Position numbers and translations under genes: made by a program. Below, one piece after another: positions 14,216 to 29,200 of a stretch of 64,000 bases of DNA. This DNA is from Lepidonotus clava (taxonomy: Eukaryota > Annelida > Polychaeta > Phyllodocida > Polynoidae). Every line of letters begins with the position of its first letter. Within the stretch, counting starts at the first letter, position 1. The DNA is taken from assembly GCA_936440205.1 (NCBI GenBank), contig OW387135.1:23910792-23974791 (forward strand), read 5' to 3'. The notes under the pieces were generated by a model. That model was not told the DNA's origin. It did no database searches and saw nothing but the letters and a program-made list of their open reading frames with translations.

Positions 14216-17200
14216 ATGATGGCAGGCTCTCGAGTCGTCTCCTCGACTCGAAGACTCTGCCACAGATACCAATTATTTTTCTTCATAGCCTTCTTTCTCC
14301 TCTTCATGCAACTGTTTCTGGCTTATAACTTCTACACCATCAACCAAACGGGTATAGGCAAGCTGAAAGACTGGGAGAAGCGGGTGGAGGTGATCGAACA
14401 GGAGCACCAAAAACACCACGGGCGTCGTGAGGTGAGTGGCCGGGGATGGGGCCGAGGGAAGGCCGGGAGGGAATCGGCTCCCTGCCGGTCTCAGTCGGGA
14501 GCTGTTTTCGCCGTATTGGGTCTCTTTATTTTGTTTAATGTTGATTTTGGTGTTGAAGGAAGGATTATAGAAGAAGTATATACTGTGAACTACACGCGAT
14601 GTGGGCATTTATAGATCTAATTAGACTATTTTACATTCGGCATGCCATGGCCATGGAATGGGACATTCACATAGCCATTGGACTTAGGAGTGGCCCCTCC
14701 CCTCAGCCTCAGGGCAGGCTCAACCAACGTCTACCATAGTCCATACTACTATTACCAGGGTTCGAAATTAACGTCAGCCCGTCAGCCCCAGGCTGATTGT
14801 TTTGAATCAGGGCTGACAAATTTTGAGAAAATTACATTAAAATCAGCCCCGATTTTTCATAGCTGTAATACTATTGTATGTCCGGGCTGACAGCTAGAAA
14901 AGTTAATTTCGAACCCTGATTACTAGATTAGACTGACCCCCGTGGGGTTACTGGGGTGGGGCTTCTGCTTCTCGGTAGAATACGGGCCCCCTCCAGGCAC
15001 CACCCCTTCTACCTTCTCACTATTTCCCAAGTTGATCAACTCTTCTGCCCTCCCACTCTTACCCACCAACCCTTTCCAAATTCCACCTTCCCACTTTCTC
15101 CAACCTACCCCTTCGATCTTCTCACTATTTCACACACATAGACCCTTTCTTCTTTCTCTCCAGCCCATACAAACCCCTTCTGCATTTACAATAGACAATG
15201 CCAGACCAACTCTTTCTACCTTCCTACTGTCTCCCACCAATCCCTTCTGCTTTTCACCTAGACAATCTCCCAACAATCATTGCCAATCTATTCTGTCTTG
15301 CCACTTTAACCCTGGGCCCACTATCCCCTTGTGCAATAGATTAGTATATAGACTAGTCTATATTAATATTAACCCCTTCTGCCTTCCCACGAGAATTCCC
15401 CAGACCAACCCCTTCTGCCTTCCCATGAGACTACCCCAGGCTGTCATAAAAAAAAATTCTGTTTCCGGTGGACCGGCCGGGTGAGTATTTTATGGCCGGG
15501 TGGGACACTTTTTTTTTCATTTTAAAAAAAAAAATTGGGGGGGGGGGAAATATTGTGTTATAGCCTTACCAACCCCCAAAAAAAATTATAAAAAAAAAAA
15601 AATTTGCGGCCACCCGGGTCACCTTTTTAAACCCCATCCGCTGGACCGGAAACAGAATTTTTTTTGAGGACAGCCCCAGACCTACCCCTTCTGCCTTCCC
15701 ACTAGACTACCCCAGACCAACCCCTTCTGCCTTCCTACAAGACTACCCCAGACCAACCCCTTCTGCCTTCCCACCAGACTACCCCAAAACAACCCCTTCT
15801 GCCTTCCCACGAGACTACCCCAGAACAACCCCTTCTGCCTTCCCACGAGACTACCCTAGACCAACCCCTTCTGCCTTCCCACCAGACTACCCCAGAACAA
15901 CCCCTTCTGCCTTCCCACCAGACTACCCCAGACCAACCCCTTCTGCCTTCCCACAAGACTACCCCAGACCTACCCCTTCTGCCTTCCCACTAGACTACCC
16001 CAGACCAACCCCTTCTGCCTTTCTACAAGACTACCCCAGACCAACCCCTTCTGCCTTCCCACAAGACTACCCCAGACCTACCCCTTCTGCCTTCCCACTA
16101 GACTACCTCAGACCAACCCCTTCTGCCTTTCTACAAGACTACCCCAGACCAACCCCTTCTGCCTTCCCACAAGGCTACCCCAGAACAACCCCTACTGCCT
16201 TCCCACAAGACTACACCAGACCAACCCCTTCTGCCTTCCCACGAGACTACCCTAGACCAACCCCTACCGCCTTCCCATGAGACTACCCCAGACCAACCCC
16301 TACTGCCTTCCCACACGACTATCCCAGACCCCTTCTACCTTCCCACAAGACTACCCCAGACCAACCCCTTCTTCCTTCCCACTAGACTATCACAGACCAA
16401 CCCTTCTGCCTTCCCACGAGACTACACTAGACCAACCCATTCTGCCTTCCTACGGGACTACCCCAGAACAACCCCTTCTGCCTTCCCACCAGACTACCCC
16501 AGACCAACCCCTTCTGCCTTCCCACAAGACTACCCCAGACCTACCCCTTCTGCCTTCCCACTAGACTACCCCAGACCAACCCCTTCTGCCTTTCTACAAG
16601 ACTACCCCAGACCAATCCCTTCTGCCTTCCCACAAGACTACCCCAGACCTACCCCTTCTGCCTTCCCACTAGACTACCTCAGACCAACCCCTTCTGCCTT
16701 TCTACAAGACTACCCCAGACCAACCCCTTCTGCCTTCCCACAAGGCTACCCCAGAACAACCCCTACTGCCTTCCCACAAGACTACACCAGACCAACCCCT
16801 TCTGCCTTCCCACGAGACTACCCCAGAACAACCCCTTCTGCCTTCCCACAAGACTACCCTAGACCAACCCCTACCGCCTTCCCATGAGACTACCCCAGAC
16901 CAACCCCTACTGCCTTCCCACACGACTATCCCAGACCCCTTCTACCTTCCCACAAGACTACCCCAGACCAACCCCTTCTTCCTTCCCACTAGACTATCAC
17001 AGACCAACCCTTCTGCCTTCCCACGAGACTACACTAGACCAACCCATTCTGCCTTCCTACGGGACTACCCCAGACCAACCCTTTCTGCCTTCCTACAAGA
17101 CTACCCCAGACCAACCCTTTCTGCCTTCCTACAAGACTACCCCAGACCAACCCCTTCTGCCTTCCAAAGAGACTATCCCACACCAACCCTTTCTGCCTTC

Positions 17201-20200
17201 CCACTAAATTATCCCAGACCAACCCCTTCTGCCTTCCTACAAGACTACCCCAGACCAACCCCTTCTGCCTTCCCACAAGACTTCTGCCTTCATACATTAT
17301 CCCAAATTAAGCCCTTCTATCTTCACATTATCCCATGATATTTTTTCCACCAAGGTGTTGTACTAATAGCCTAGTACTTTTAATATATTATTATACTTTA
17401 TAATTTAGTTAGGATCAGGCCTAACCATACTACTTCTGAGAAGAGACATTTTACGCTCCTAGCGCCACCTGTTAACCAGTATAAAAGGTGTTGCAAGGTA
17501 GGGAGCGAGTCAGTTTAGAGTTTAGTCTGGAGTTAGTAACTAACAGAAAGTCAGCAGCGTTAGCTGAGCTGCTCGGAGCTATGCCTACCAGCTCCTGCGA
17601 AATATACTGGAGTTTACCAATACCAACTACCTCGGAAAAAGGATTGTGATAGAGCTAAGCGCTAGAGTGGTCTAGGATGTGCTGGAACAACTTGTATTCT
17701 AATGTGGTTGATCACTGAGTAGGAGATGGGAAGGTGGACAGATTGAGACTTATTCACTGTGGCTTTGACTCGGGATGAGATGTTTACTTCAATAAAACCC
17801 CTTTCATTTTAAGAGCTCCCTCATCGTCCATTTCTTTTGAACTATTGGGGGATGGATGAATTAACTTTGAGCGCAGTCTGATTGGCTCAATAACTTGGAT
17901 GAACGACTCATGGATAAATCAATTATACACCTCACGCAGTCTTAAATCAAACACTAACAATAGTTCAGTGTTTCATAATAACCTACAACTGTTTTGGAAA
18001 ATATTACTGTTGATAACCTTAAGGCGAGGGGTTACCACATCTTACTTAGCAATGGTTTGACTTATGACACTGACAGAATTATCAAGAATTCTTTTTTTTT
18101 AATACTGACGTTGAAGTCTCTCGCTTAACTAGAATGTACGGTAAATGTTATCTGCAATGCAGTGTAGATCTAATTAAACTGAAATCATCCGCTGGTCTCA
18201 AAATAAAAAAAAAACATTCCTTTTAATAACTAACATTTTTTTCAAAGGCATGGGGATTTGATGTAAAGACAACCCCTCAGTGGTATATTGGACAAGTGTA
18301 TTGACTGTAGACCCCATAATACCCTCGGCCGATTGGCCTGGGGCATTATTAGAGTCTGTGGTCGATATAACCTTTCCAATATACCCTAGCGGTTGTTATT
18401 TAATATTGTATTACCTTCCTACTTTTAGTACTAGCCCCTATGAACCCAGTCTGCTTCTCTACTTTCCCCTACTTATCATTCTACGGCACTTCACAGGGCT
18501 CAACATTAAGGTTTCTGGCCTGGCTGCCCGTCGGGCAGGTGTGGATGCAATTTTACCTGCCTGACTTTTAAATTTACTTGCTCAGCTTTACTAGATTATT
18601 ATTACATGCCAAAAATTTTACCTACCCTTTGGGCAGGTGAGTTTTAACATTTACCTGCCCCACCTCAACTTTAACCTGCCCCGGGCAGGCTGGCAATGCT
18701 TAATGTTGAGCCCTGACTTCAAAATAGCCATTTCAATCCGTTCTGTTTTCCTAATGCGGCCTATCTAACTAGGACAGATTTCGACTTAAACATGCCTAGA
18801 TCTCTCTTAGATCTATGCATAATGCTCTAATGTCAACGCTGTTTGATGAATGATGTTTAATGTATTTCAATAATGATCTGATGTATTTGAACTCATCAGC
18901 AACGGTACAATAACATGTTGTGATGTGTAAAGTGAAGTCCACAAAGAAAACATAAGCTTAGACTGAATGGTATAATTCAACACCTTTTATCACACACTTC
19001 CTAAGAATTGGATACAGACCTCCTTTATTGGGTTTCTTTCAAATCAAATTGAACCCGATCTTGGTGTTTACGCTACAAGTAGATACTTTCACGTTAAGTT
19101 AGTTTACTCTGATACTGTATTAAGTACCAGCAGAGGTAGATAAAAAGAAAAAGGCCTTAAAAAGGTGTTTTGAAGTGTTGTTCCTTTAGCCCCGGTAGAT
19201 CAGTTCAATGGATAGCGACCTCAACAATATTTTAGCTTTGGAAGAATTATACATAGTTTTTTTTCCGGATGAAGTTATATTTATAAGCATTGTATGGGTT
19301 TGCTTTGTTTTTTAACCCTTTCAAGACGCCACTTAGATGACCATGTGGGTAATTATATATCTCAAGAAGCAGGGAATCTTGGGCTTCAATTAGATGAAAA
19401 AAGTTCTTAAAAAGAGTGGTTACAGCCCGAGTTAGGGCCATTTGAAAAAGTATACCACACTTGCAATTGAATGAGGTAGTTTGTCATAGGGCTCTAGATA
19501 ACAGATCTATAGCTTATTAAAGCTATAGATGTAGATTTATGCTAAAAGTACTAAATATTAGACAAAATGCTATAATTTTGTCTGATTTCAAGATATCCTA
19601 ACTCTGTTTTCTTCACAATATAGCCAACGAAATTCTGAATATATTTTCAGACAGATATTGAATTTTCCTAGTAAATTGGTTTCCATGGAAACACATTTCC
19701 TTGGCTACCTTGGTTACCCACCTGAAAACGTTCCAAAAAACATTCCATTTAGAACATTTTTCATATCGGAATTATTTGAAAAACTTTGCCTCATTTGGAT
19801 AGAGCACCAAAAAATGGCCCAATGACAATTTCACTATTTTTTTGAAATGTTATCTTATTTTCATCATTTATCAGCTGAATATTGACATTAGGGGGTTCTA
19901 ATTATACAAAATCTTGCTTTTTAAAATATCCTTTTCAATTTTCAGTGATTTCACAGAAAAGTAAGGCAGTTTTACTATCTGGTAGCCAATCTGTTGTCCT
20001 ATAAGTATAATAACAAAGATTATACATGTAACCAAGCCATAATTCTCTACAGGGCACCTTTTGAGGTGTACAAAAAAAAACCCAAATGGTGCCTCAAGGC
20101 ATCTGGCGTCTTAAAAGGGTTAAAGCTCTGGGGTCAGTGCAAAGAGTGTTTGTAGGTAATATTAATGTCCTTCGAAAGAGTATACTTTATTTAAGATAAT

Positions 20201-23200
20201 GTTTTTAGATGCACCTGTTGTGGAAACGTACAGGCCAGGCGGGTTCCACCATCTTAATTTTTCAAACAGCTTCGTTTGAAAATCGCATCATGTTAAAAGG
20301 CCCTTTTGGCAGTTAACTATTACCTATACGTTTAAATGGCATCAATATGGACACTCAAGTCAGTTTAATTCTAAAATCTTAAAAGTGGCTTTACACACTA
20401 GATGCAGGCATGAGCAGTGTACCGGTAGTTCCCGTTTCTCTGGTTGACTGAATCTGGATCCCCATGTGGCGTATATACGTTTAACATTATGTGTCAGTTA
20501 TGGCATGTGCGTATAGAAAGCACTGCAGTGTGGATACTTTATCTTTTTATATTCAACTTTATGTTGCACATTCACGAGAGTGTTGCGAATCAGCCGTTAT
20601 GAGGCGTAGTCTATCCTAGTAACAGCCCGCATCCTCCTATCAATAATCTGCAATCATTAGATTTAACACTGACCGCTGATTAGTTTCTATGGGAAAATAC
20701 ACGCTTTTTCATATGAATTATGAAAATAGTGTTATATTTCTTTTAGAGAAACTGGATCGCCGACACCAAAAATGATTTTATCAGTTGGAGTCAAAATATT
20801 CGATAAGCATCATCCTCGTTATACTGAATATTTCAGAAGCTTATCTTAATTAAGTTAGCATTTTGTTGGTGTGGGCGTTTCTGTTTTTAAGCCGCCACAG
20901 AGAGTAAATATAACCAGCTCCAAACTTTTAGTTAACAATATTTTTGCGTGACAAGTAGATAACTTTGTTAGCTAGACCCACCAATCTATACGAAGCGAAG
21001 ATCCTCATTTTATAGATCGACATAGCAAATTCATATTATACATAAATGTTATTAACTTTCTCATCGAGTACCGGTATAATAATAATGATACGTAACTTTG
21101 CGTGCACAACAGTCAGTTTCACATAAAGTTGAGGACATGCGATAACGTGTTGAACTGGGTCCGGTGTCCCTGATTCTGGTTGCCCTGGTTACGGAATTGA
21201 GGGGCTGCCGACCTTTCAGTCACATCATACTTAATTATGACCTAAATCGGGCACTATTTCACTATTACTATCATTCGCCCCGTGGATGCGGGAAAAATAA
21301 AGTAAACGTTTATCGGTCTTATCTACAAAAATACAAGATGATAATTTGTGACTTGTACTGTATGAGCGTGTGCTTTTACAATAGTTTCTCAATATTCGTA
21401 GAAAATAAACCAAGAATATATCATGCAAGGCCAAGAGCACATATTTTCTCTATTTCAGAAACAGTGGGAAAAGGGTAGATCTATAAGGATCGGCTTTGAA
21501 CGGATACTGCATAGGTCATCGTTTAATTATCGTGAACTCAAGATGTATTTTAAGGAGAATATTACAGGGCTATTAAATTTTGCGTACTGTATGTAACTAA
21601 ATTGAACACTTTTGATCGTTGTTGCTTTGGACATATTCAAGACGTACTATTTACTTATAAATCGGTATATGAAAGTAAGTCACAGCAAAACAAGGATTCC
21701 ATCATTATCACATATTTTGAAAATCTGTTGAAAACTAGAAAATATTCAAAATTACGATTATTCCACATCTCAGGGACATACTTCAGTGACCTGTGAGTAT
21801 TGCCCTAGACAAACGTTATCATATTTCGGTTCGGGTCACACTCTTGTTTTTCCCCTGTTGTTACGGCTGTGGACTCATAACACAGTGATATTTGTTCTGT
21901 TGAGTGCATCACACTCTTACAGCTATGAAGTAGAAAAATAAAACAACCCACAGACCACCCTTAAGTAAAATTATGTTTCCAGTCCAGCGCTCGACTGTTT
22001 TTCTTTTTATCCCTATCTGAGAGAATTTTTCTAACTTTTGACCAAAATCTATTTCATGAAGAAAAAAAAAAGAAAGAAAAAAAAGAAAAAAAAGAAAGGA
22101 AAGAAAAAGAGAAAAGAAAGGGAATTCCGCCCGACCGCTAGGGATGTTCTTTCCTCGACCACTCAGACTGCACAGGAAACATTCATTATTTAGGGAAGCC
22201 TCACGTCTGAACAATCTGAAATGGCTGGCACTGAATCAATGTCACTCCCCTTTGTTGTCAGAGTTTATTTCTGTTTGGGCAGTGACTTTACAGTACATTT
22301 ACATAATACAGCTGAATAAGAGGGAAAAGCAGCAGAATACACTTAAGTTTTGGCTTATTAGATTTGCTACGATGTCCTGTTATTCCTCATTGTTACATAC
22401 CGAAGGATGTAGAGATATGAATGGACTCATCCGAAGTGTCATGTAGTTGGTAAGAATTTTAACATATTCAAAGTGATTTGATAATGTGAAAAACAATGAA
22501 ATCCTGCTATCCCCATATTAAATGAGATAATGAATCGCCCATGAAAAGGACCTTGAGGGTTAGTGGATTGTAATTAAAGGGTCCTTTGCAAATTAATTTG
22601 CACATCGTTATTTTTTGTGTAGATAACTTTACTTGAGTATTGTGAACCCATTTCCAGTCCTTCCTCAAACCCGAGACCGTGCTTCTCTTATCAGAATTTA
22701 TTGCACTTAACAACTTTCGCGCGTTTCCAACCTTGATGATAATGCATGAAAATGCAATTTGAATGTCAAAATGATATTGTTGCTATATAGATTGATGTTA
22801 CAAGCAAAATCGCAAACATTTTAATGCAAATTTCGGCTGTAAAGCTAGTTTCACGAAAATTAAGCAGTGCGAAATGTCTAATTTCACACCTTCCCAGTAT
22901 GGCGCCATCCCACCATGAGCGCTGTCTGGGTTATTGAGGGGGCACTGTTTCAAAAGAAATAGAGGGAAAATATTATGGTATAAGTGAGTCATTAAGAAGA
23001 GAAAATTAAATTTGGAAATCTCTTTGGGATTCTCTTTGATGGATGAATGGGATTCCCCAATTACTCACTGTGTGATGTCACAATTTTAGGGATTTCCCTC
23101 AAAAAATTGAAAAAAAACTTGGAAGTGTTTTAATGTCCCCTAAATGTACCTAAATAACAATTTTCTATCATTTTCTTTTCTCAGATGTTCTATACATGAA

Positions 23201-26200
23201 TGACATGCTGGAGTAATTTTATTGAAAAATTACTTTTGTGCAAGGTTTCCTACTGGGGATCTAAGAAGCGGTGTGATTTAGTCACGGTTCCTATAACCAA
23301 CAGACATCGGCTAGATCTAAACAAACACCCAGTAACGCAGTAGTGCAGATGGGGATTAAAGGGGATCTATAACAAAGCATTTTCTTGAAATGGCCTGGTT
23401 ATAAAAGATGGTAAAGCACATGGATAACATAATAGCTTAACAAAATGTATTGTTATCTTAGAATTCAGTATCTTTTTACGATTATTCGCTGAGGTTGTTT
23501 TAAATTGAAAAGCAAATTCGCGATTTAGTTCTGTAGATATATACATACAACTAGGTCTTACGTTGATACTTTTAAAATACTTCAGATAAGTTAAAATTAA
23601 TTTAATTTTGTCTCTTGACAGTCACCGGTTTTAGCATATATAAATAATCACTTTATTCTGGCGAATAAAAAAAACTGCTCCCCCAAATCCCAGAGATATT
23701 TCAACACAAGAAGAATCTAAATCTAAGCAGGAAAGGTAAGATGTAAAAAGAGACATGGAGACACTCCAGTTGTTGACATGTAGTCTGTACCTAATCTCTA
23801 CCAAGGGGAGAAGGCACGTTACGCCAGTTGTGTGTCTGGTCCTGTCTGCCCGACCCTGAGATGTGGTACAGCACAATGATAATGTTTATGTAAAGTCGGG
23901 GCAGGAAGCATATCAGCCCTCCCCCACACACGGCGGTTTGGGATTGGGGACGTGTAAAACATTAAACAAAGATGTCATCGCACTTGTCTGAGTAGATGTA
24001 AAACCGAGGATTTATTGGTATGGCAGATTCGCAGGGAGAGTTTTTGTTGGAAGGTTGATTTTCACACATTGTTTCACGTGGTTGTATAATTTGGAGAGCT
24101 TTAGGAGTTTTTTACGTTTGCATATGTCACTAAGCATCCAATTGAATGTTACCAAACACATTTATATATACCACAGTCAGTGTCTTTATGATACTTTCCA
24201 TTATAATGAAGATTTCATGAAATTCCGTAGAATTCTCAAATTCATTATCAAAATGAAACTTTTCTAACCTTCCGTCAGCGTATTTCGCCCTTTTGTTGTG
24301 CATTTCCCTGGAGAGAAGCCTGTAAAAACACTGCCTTTTAGATTAAATTACTTTAGAAAGTGATTTCGTGAATACACTGAATCTGAGACTCCCGCGCTAC
24401 GAGAGCGTGCGCCTTCAATGTCGTCTGCTTCTGAGTACGTGTTGATTTCACTTGAACCCGACTCTCCTTAGACAGCTGTTAGATATATTGTCTTCATATT
24501 TCTAGTCCGCCAATATAAGATCATACGTATAAACGTATTTCAAAAGATGGTATTAGAAATATTCAGAAATAGATATGTTCTTTCTAATATGCAGATATTC
24601 TTTGAAAAGAAAGTTTAAATTGACTTCGAACAAAAATAAACAGAAAGATGTGGTCGGTACTTCTGAGAAATGACTTACTGCAAGATTGTAGATAGGGAGA
24701 ACGTTATCGTCGTTCACATACTTAGAAAACACTCGTTTTCACATACCTTTAAGTTTTGCCCTTGGTTTTGTAAAAACAACACAAAAAGTGCGCCCCCTCT
24801 CCATTAACATTTTTTTGTTCAAGATGGCTAGCTTCTCCTCGCTTCTGTAGTAATTATTCATGCGCAATATTTATGTTGAAATTTAGAATATTTAAGGATT
24901 GGATTTGAGGGTATAGCATTTGTAGGTGCCTCACTAAAGTTAGAGTAACAAATAGAGGGGAAAGGATTTAGAGAAAGAACGAGAGGAAAAAGTTTGCAGC
25001 AAATTTGTGTAAAAAATCAAATTACTTTAGACGGCGTTTCCATGAAGGTACCGAATCTGAGACTCCCATAGTCCGAAAGCGTGTCTTCTATGTCGTCTGC
25101 TATTGAGTATGTGTTAAGAAAAAAAATCGATTTCCCCCCCCCCCCCCCCCCCACCTTTTTTGTATGTAAAAATCGATTTTTCTTCACTATTTGAAAACAT
25201 GAGGAATTCAAAAAAAAGGCTTATTTACAAAACAAGCTGGGATTTCTTTGGGCTTGGGCCAACGTTGTCAGTGCACGAGAACCGGTTGGCTGTAATCCCA
25301 GCTACCCAAAGACGCAGGAGCGGCAACTTGTTGACACCTGCCCCAGAATGCAGGGGTAACCCCCGTAAACCCTACTCACACTGTGGGTATACTTTGTGAG
25401 GATTGGCAATATTTGTTAGGGAGGATTTCTTGACAATTTGATCTCACAGACATGCAAAGTTATTCATGTCAAAACGTATAATCATTAGATATAACCTGAC
25501 ACAAACGAACCTTTCTAAATTGATAGAAATATTGCTAAAATTGAAATAGAAATATTGCTACCAGAGAGAGGGTTAACTGGTACGTTATCATTGGGATGAA
25601 ACGAGAAACATAGATCTGCCTGCAACGAAACATGTTGTCAGATACTTGTATGCAATAACTATTTCATATAGGAACATCGTTTACAATATTTGAAAAATAC
25701 GAAGACATGTAATAACAATTTTTATTCAAGACATCTATGGGTTGGCACTTGTTTCTGTAGAATCATTGTATCCCTTGTCTTAGATCTGCCACTTACTTTT
25801 CAATTTAGCCATATCTTAACCCGAACGTTTCATCCATTACACAGAAATTTAAAGATCAGAAGGAATATTGCGAAAGTGTTACAGTGGGAAATTAACACAG
25901 CAAGGCACAAACAGTCCTTTAATCGCCTGCCTATGCATGTACATAATCCACACAAAATTAAAATGTTCAACACACAAAAATACCTGCGTTTTGTGTATAC
26001 GCAAGGGATCAGTTGCTAGGTTCAGTATATTATACATCAATAACCAACCTATAGTAATGTACACCTAGTTTTGACCTAAGCAATACCAACGATTCCACTC
26101 ACCTCCTTGACAATACATAGGAAACTGGTCGCATTGTCCCAAACCGGGAGTGACCCCTATGAATATGAATGGTTCCTTGCTTTTATGGTTTCTGTCAAAC

Positions 26201-29200
26201 AGTCATAATAATGTAAACTGTACTCAGTATGTATTGATCAGGTACTATATTTGTTGACGTGTGACGGAAGCGTTAACAATCCACAAGGAGTTGGCATCAT
26301 TTATTGAACAAATGATATTACTTCCCACGCTTTGAATGCAATATGCATGTCTCATATTGTTGGAGTGGATTGGGAAAGAGTGATGGGTATGTGGGGGGGG
26401 GGGGGGGGGGGTGGGAGTCATACATGGTATAGGCCTAGTGTTCTGGTATGAGAGGGCATGGGTTCCTATAAGAGACCCCCATTCAACATGAAACTATCAA
26501 AAGTTTGCGGAGGAGCACCTTTTAAGAAGATTTTACAAAAATGCCTTTTGAAATATGAAATTATACACGCTTGGCATGCTATTTTCCTGTCAGTATGTAA
26601 TTCTTATGCAAAATGTGTAATCAAAATGCGGGAGAAATGCTCCAGAAAATCGGGAGACTGAGAGCCTCTCTTGTGAGTAACCTGACTTAATCACTTTGCA
26701 TCCAACAAGTATTCAATTCTTAAGCTTAATTGAATTCTGAACGACTTTATAACTTTAACAGTGCCAGAAATCAAAGTTTTATTTTGTGCACACACCGGGT
26801 CCACAATTTCTAAAGCTGTGCACCCAGAAACATTTTTGTGTGCACATTGCTATGATAACCTATCCAAAACTGAAAGGGTAAAAAATCGCTCACCAACCAG
26901 GTGCACACATTTAAAAATAATGCACAATTCTGCAGAATCATGCACGCCTGGTGCAGGGTGGACCCTTAAATTCAGACACTGCTTCAAAGTTCCGTGAAGT
27001 GGGCGCTACATGGGGTATACCTTTACAGGATCTCTGATGTAACACAGTGTTTGGGGGCTATTTTGGTTGGGTCACGAAGTGTGCTGCAAGGATAGGTCTT
27101 AAGCTTGAATTCCACAGGGCGATTTTTTCTATTGCAATTTTTGTATTTTCGAAATTTTTCTTCGCGAGCATGGCGGGATCCCATATTATGCTAAATACCA
27201 TTTGAATGAGAATTCAAAATTCTTTATCATGATATGCTACATATGTCTATGATGAGCTTTGATTCTTACTGACGATTTCCTAAATCGCGAGTAAAATCTT
27301 GTAGTGGCCATGCATCATACAGTGTAGTGGAATATAGGCTTCATTCAGGTCTCCGTCCCCTTTCTCGAACCCGATTGTGAAAGTGGGTTACTAATTGATA
27401 CATCCCCCCCCCCCCCCCGCCCCCTCACTCACGAACACACGCTTTACTCCATATCCATATCTCTGTAAGTTTTGGAGAATCATTCTGCCTTGAATGTTCT
27501 CAGATTTTACTCCCATTTCCCTTTCAAAGTCATGGAAAATGTTTCCCTTTAGTTTGATATTCGAGGTTCTTTAACATAGATATTTACATACATAATTAGT
27601 GTATATGTTATTTGCTTGACTGGTCGACAGGTGACCCAATCTTTGTTACACTATTAAGCGAACAGTAGTGTCACGAAACTAAAAAAACTGCTGCATGCGC
27701 AAGTCTTAAAATAGAAGGGTCACAATCTATTTCGTTCTTATATTTAGTAGACTTTAAGCATAGGTAAACATATGGACCCCTTTTACGGACAAAAGTGGAT
27801 TAGTATTTTGCAAAATTGATGCCACCACCTTGTCTCAATACGTACAGAAATAATGGACTGTTCCTAATTTCATCCTAATTAGAGAAGGTTTATTTTACAC
27901 GTTTTTCATATATTTGTATATTTAAAAGGATAAGAGTTAGCTCACTGGTAGAGCTCTTGTTTGTTTTTTAAGATCTAATATTAAATGTAAAAATATCTAA
28001 TGGATCAAAGTTCAACTGAATTAGCTGAACACGAAGTGTAGTAAAATATTCAGTGTTCTTATAGGTATGATAGGTATTGCCAGTAGATTATTTTCATAAT
28101 GTCAATAGTCTGTTCATGCATGCTCCTTGAACGCTGTATGAATAGCTTTAAGCCTTGAGGAGGCGTTGACCGGACAAAATTGGCCGGACGGGGACATCTG
28201 GACCTATCGATCTATTACTGACTGATGACGGTATTATGGATAGTATATGAATAAATTATGGGTCTTCTTAGATGTGACGTTATTAATAGGAATACTTTAG
28301 TATACGATTCCATTGTTATCGAAAGCATCTCAGTTTTCATTCCTTTTAGCTGCCTTGAAAAAAACATATCCAAATGGAAATGGATATCATTCATATTTGA
28401 TGTTCTATTATGCTGTCAACGTTAAAGTTATGGTACCAACAAAGAGTCCACTGTCTGTTGTTCTTCTGTTGCATTGTCTATTATGGGAAGTATTGTCAAG
28501 TAATAGAGTATAGAAGGTACTCATTTCATTATGGAATAAATGGTTGTTTCTTATTGTACAAGCTCTTAAGCTACGTTTTGATCCATAATGCAGTGGGGCC
28601 TTCCATTAAGTATGTACGCACCAAGGGGAGGGGGATTTTTGAAAATGTGCGTACGTTCCTGTACATGTCCAATGCGTACTTGAGCACAAAGGGGGGATCA
28701 GAAGTTTGTCTAAATGTACGTGCGTACATACTAAATGGACGGCCCCAAAGGGGGGATCAGAAATGTGTCTAACTGTACGTGCAAACATACTAAATGGAAG
28801 GCCCCCATAAGTTGGTAATTTGTAATTTTGTACATAAAACAGCTTACTAAAATCACTTTATATATCCACCAGGATGACGACAGTGACAGCGAGCTCAACA
28901 AAAACCCCAAAGACGCCCAGAAGCTGAACGGCCAAGGGGCGGCCGAGGGTCCCAACAATGTCAAACGCCTTCCCGACATCAACAACCAAAGAGAACGGTC
29001 CGAGTCGCAGGCCAATGCCAGGGCTGGGGTGCGTCGAACCCGAAAAAGCCGACGGCCGGGGCGGGGCGGGGGGCAGGCCCCCTCGACCACCCCTATGAAC
29101 AATGTGTCCGAGTTCCAGTACAGGCCAACGTGTGAGGTTCATTCTAAGGATGCTCTATCGGCAATCCTCCGGGCACGTACTCAGACCTGTAAGCAGGAGA

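Larger units (their letters stand above)
20124..26758. other. Intron 1 of xylosyltransferase, mostly unassigned
   Basis: Apart from the duplicated exon-like block at 24,343 and 25,017 I find no gene here. Simple-sequence tracts are an A/G-rich run at 22,060-22,125, a C-run near 25,135-25,152 and a G-run near 26,393-26,411. Short open frames show no family signature. Confidence 0.4.

Noticed and set aside
15735-17297. Repetitive peptides [11 protein letters not shown] and PTRLPQTNP-like frames on both strands
   Set aside because: Produced by the 36-bp minisatellite; no start context or flanking exons.
19186-19260. tRNA-like start GCCCCGGTAGATCAGTTC
   Set aside because: No matching 3' acceptor strand or T-arm follows.
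27930-28020. tRNA-like A box (TAGCTCACTGGTAGAGC) with a weak B box
   Set aside because: No cloverleaf can be closed and the B box is poor; at most a worn SINE head, not supported by a second copy here.
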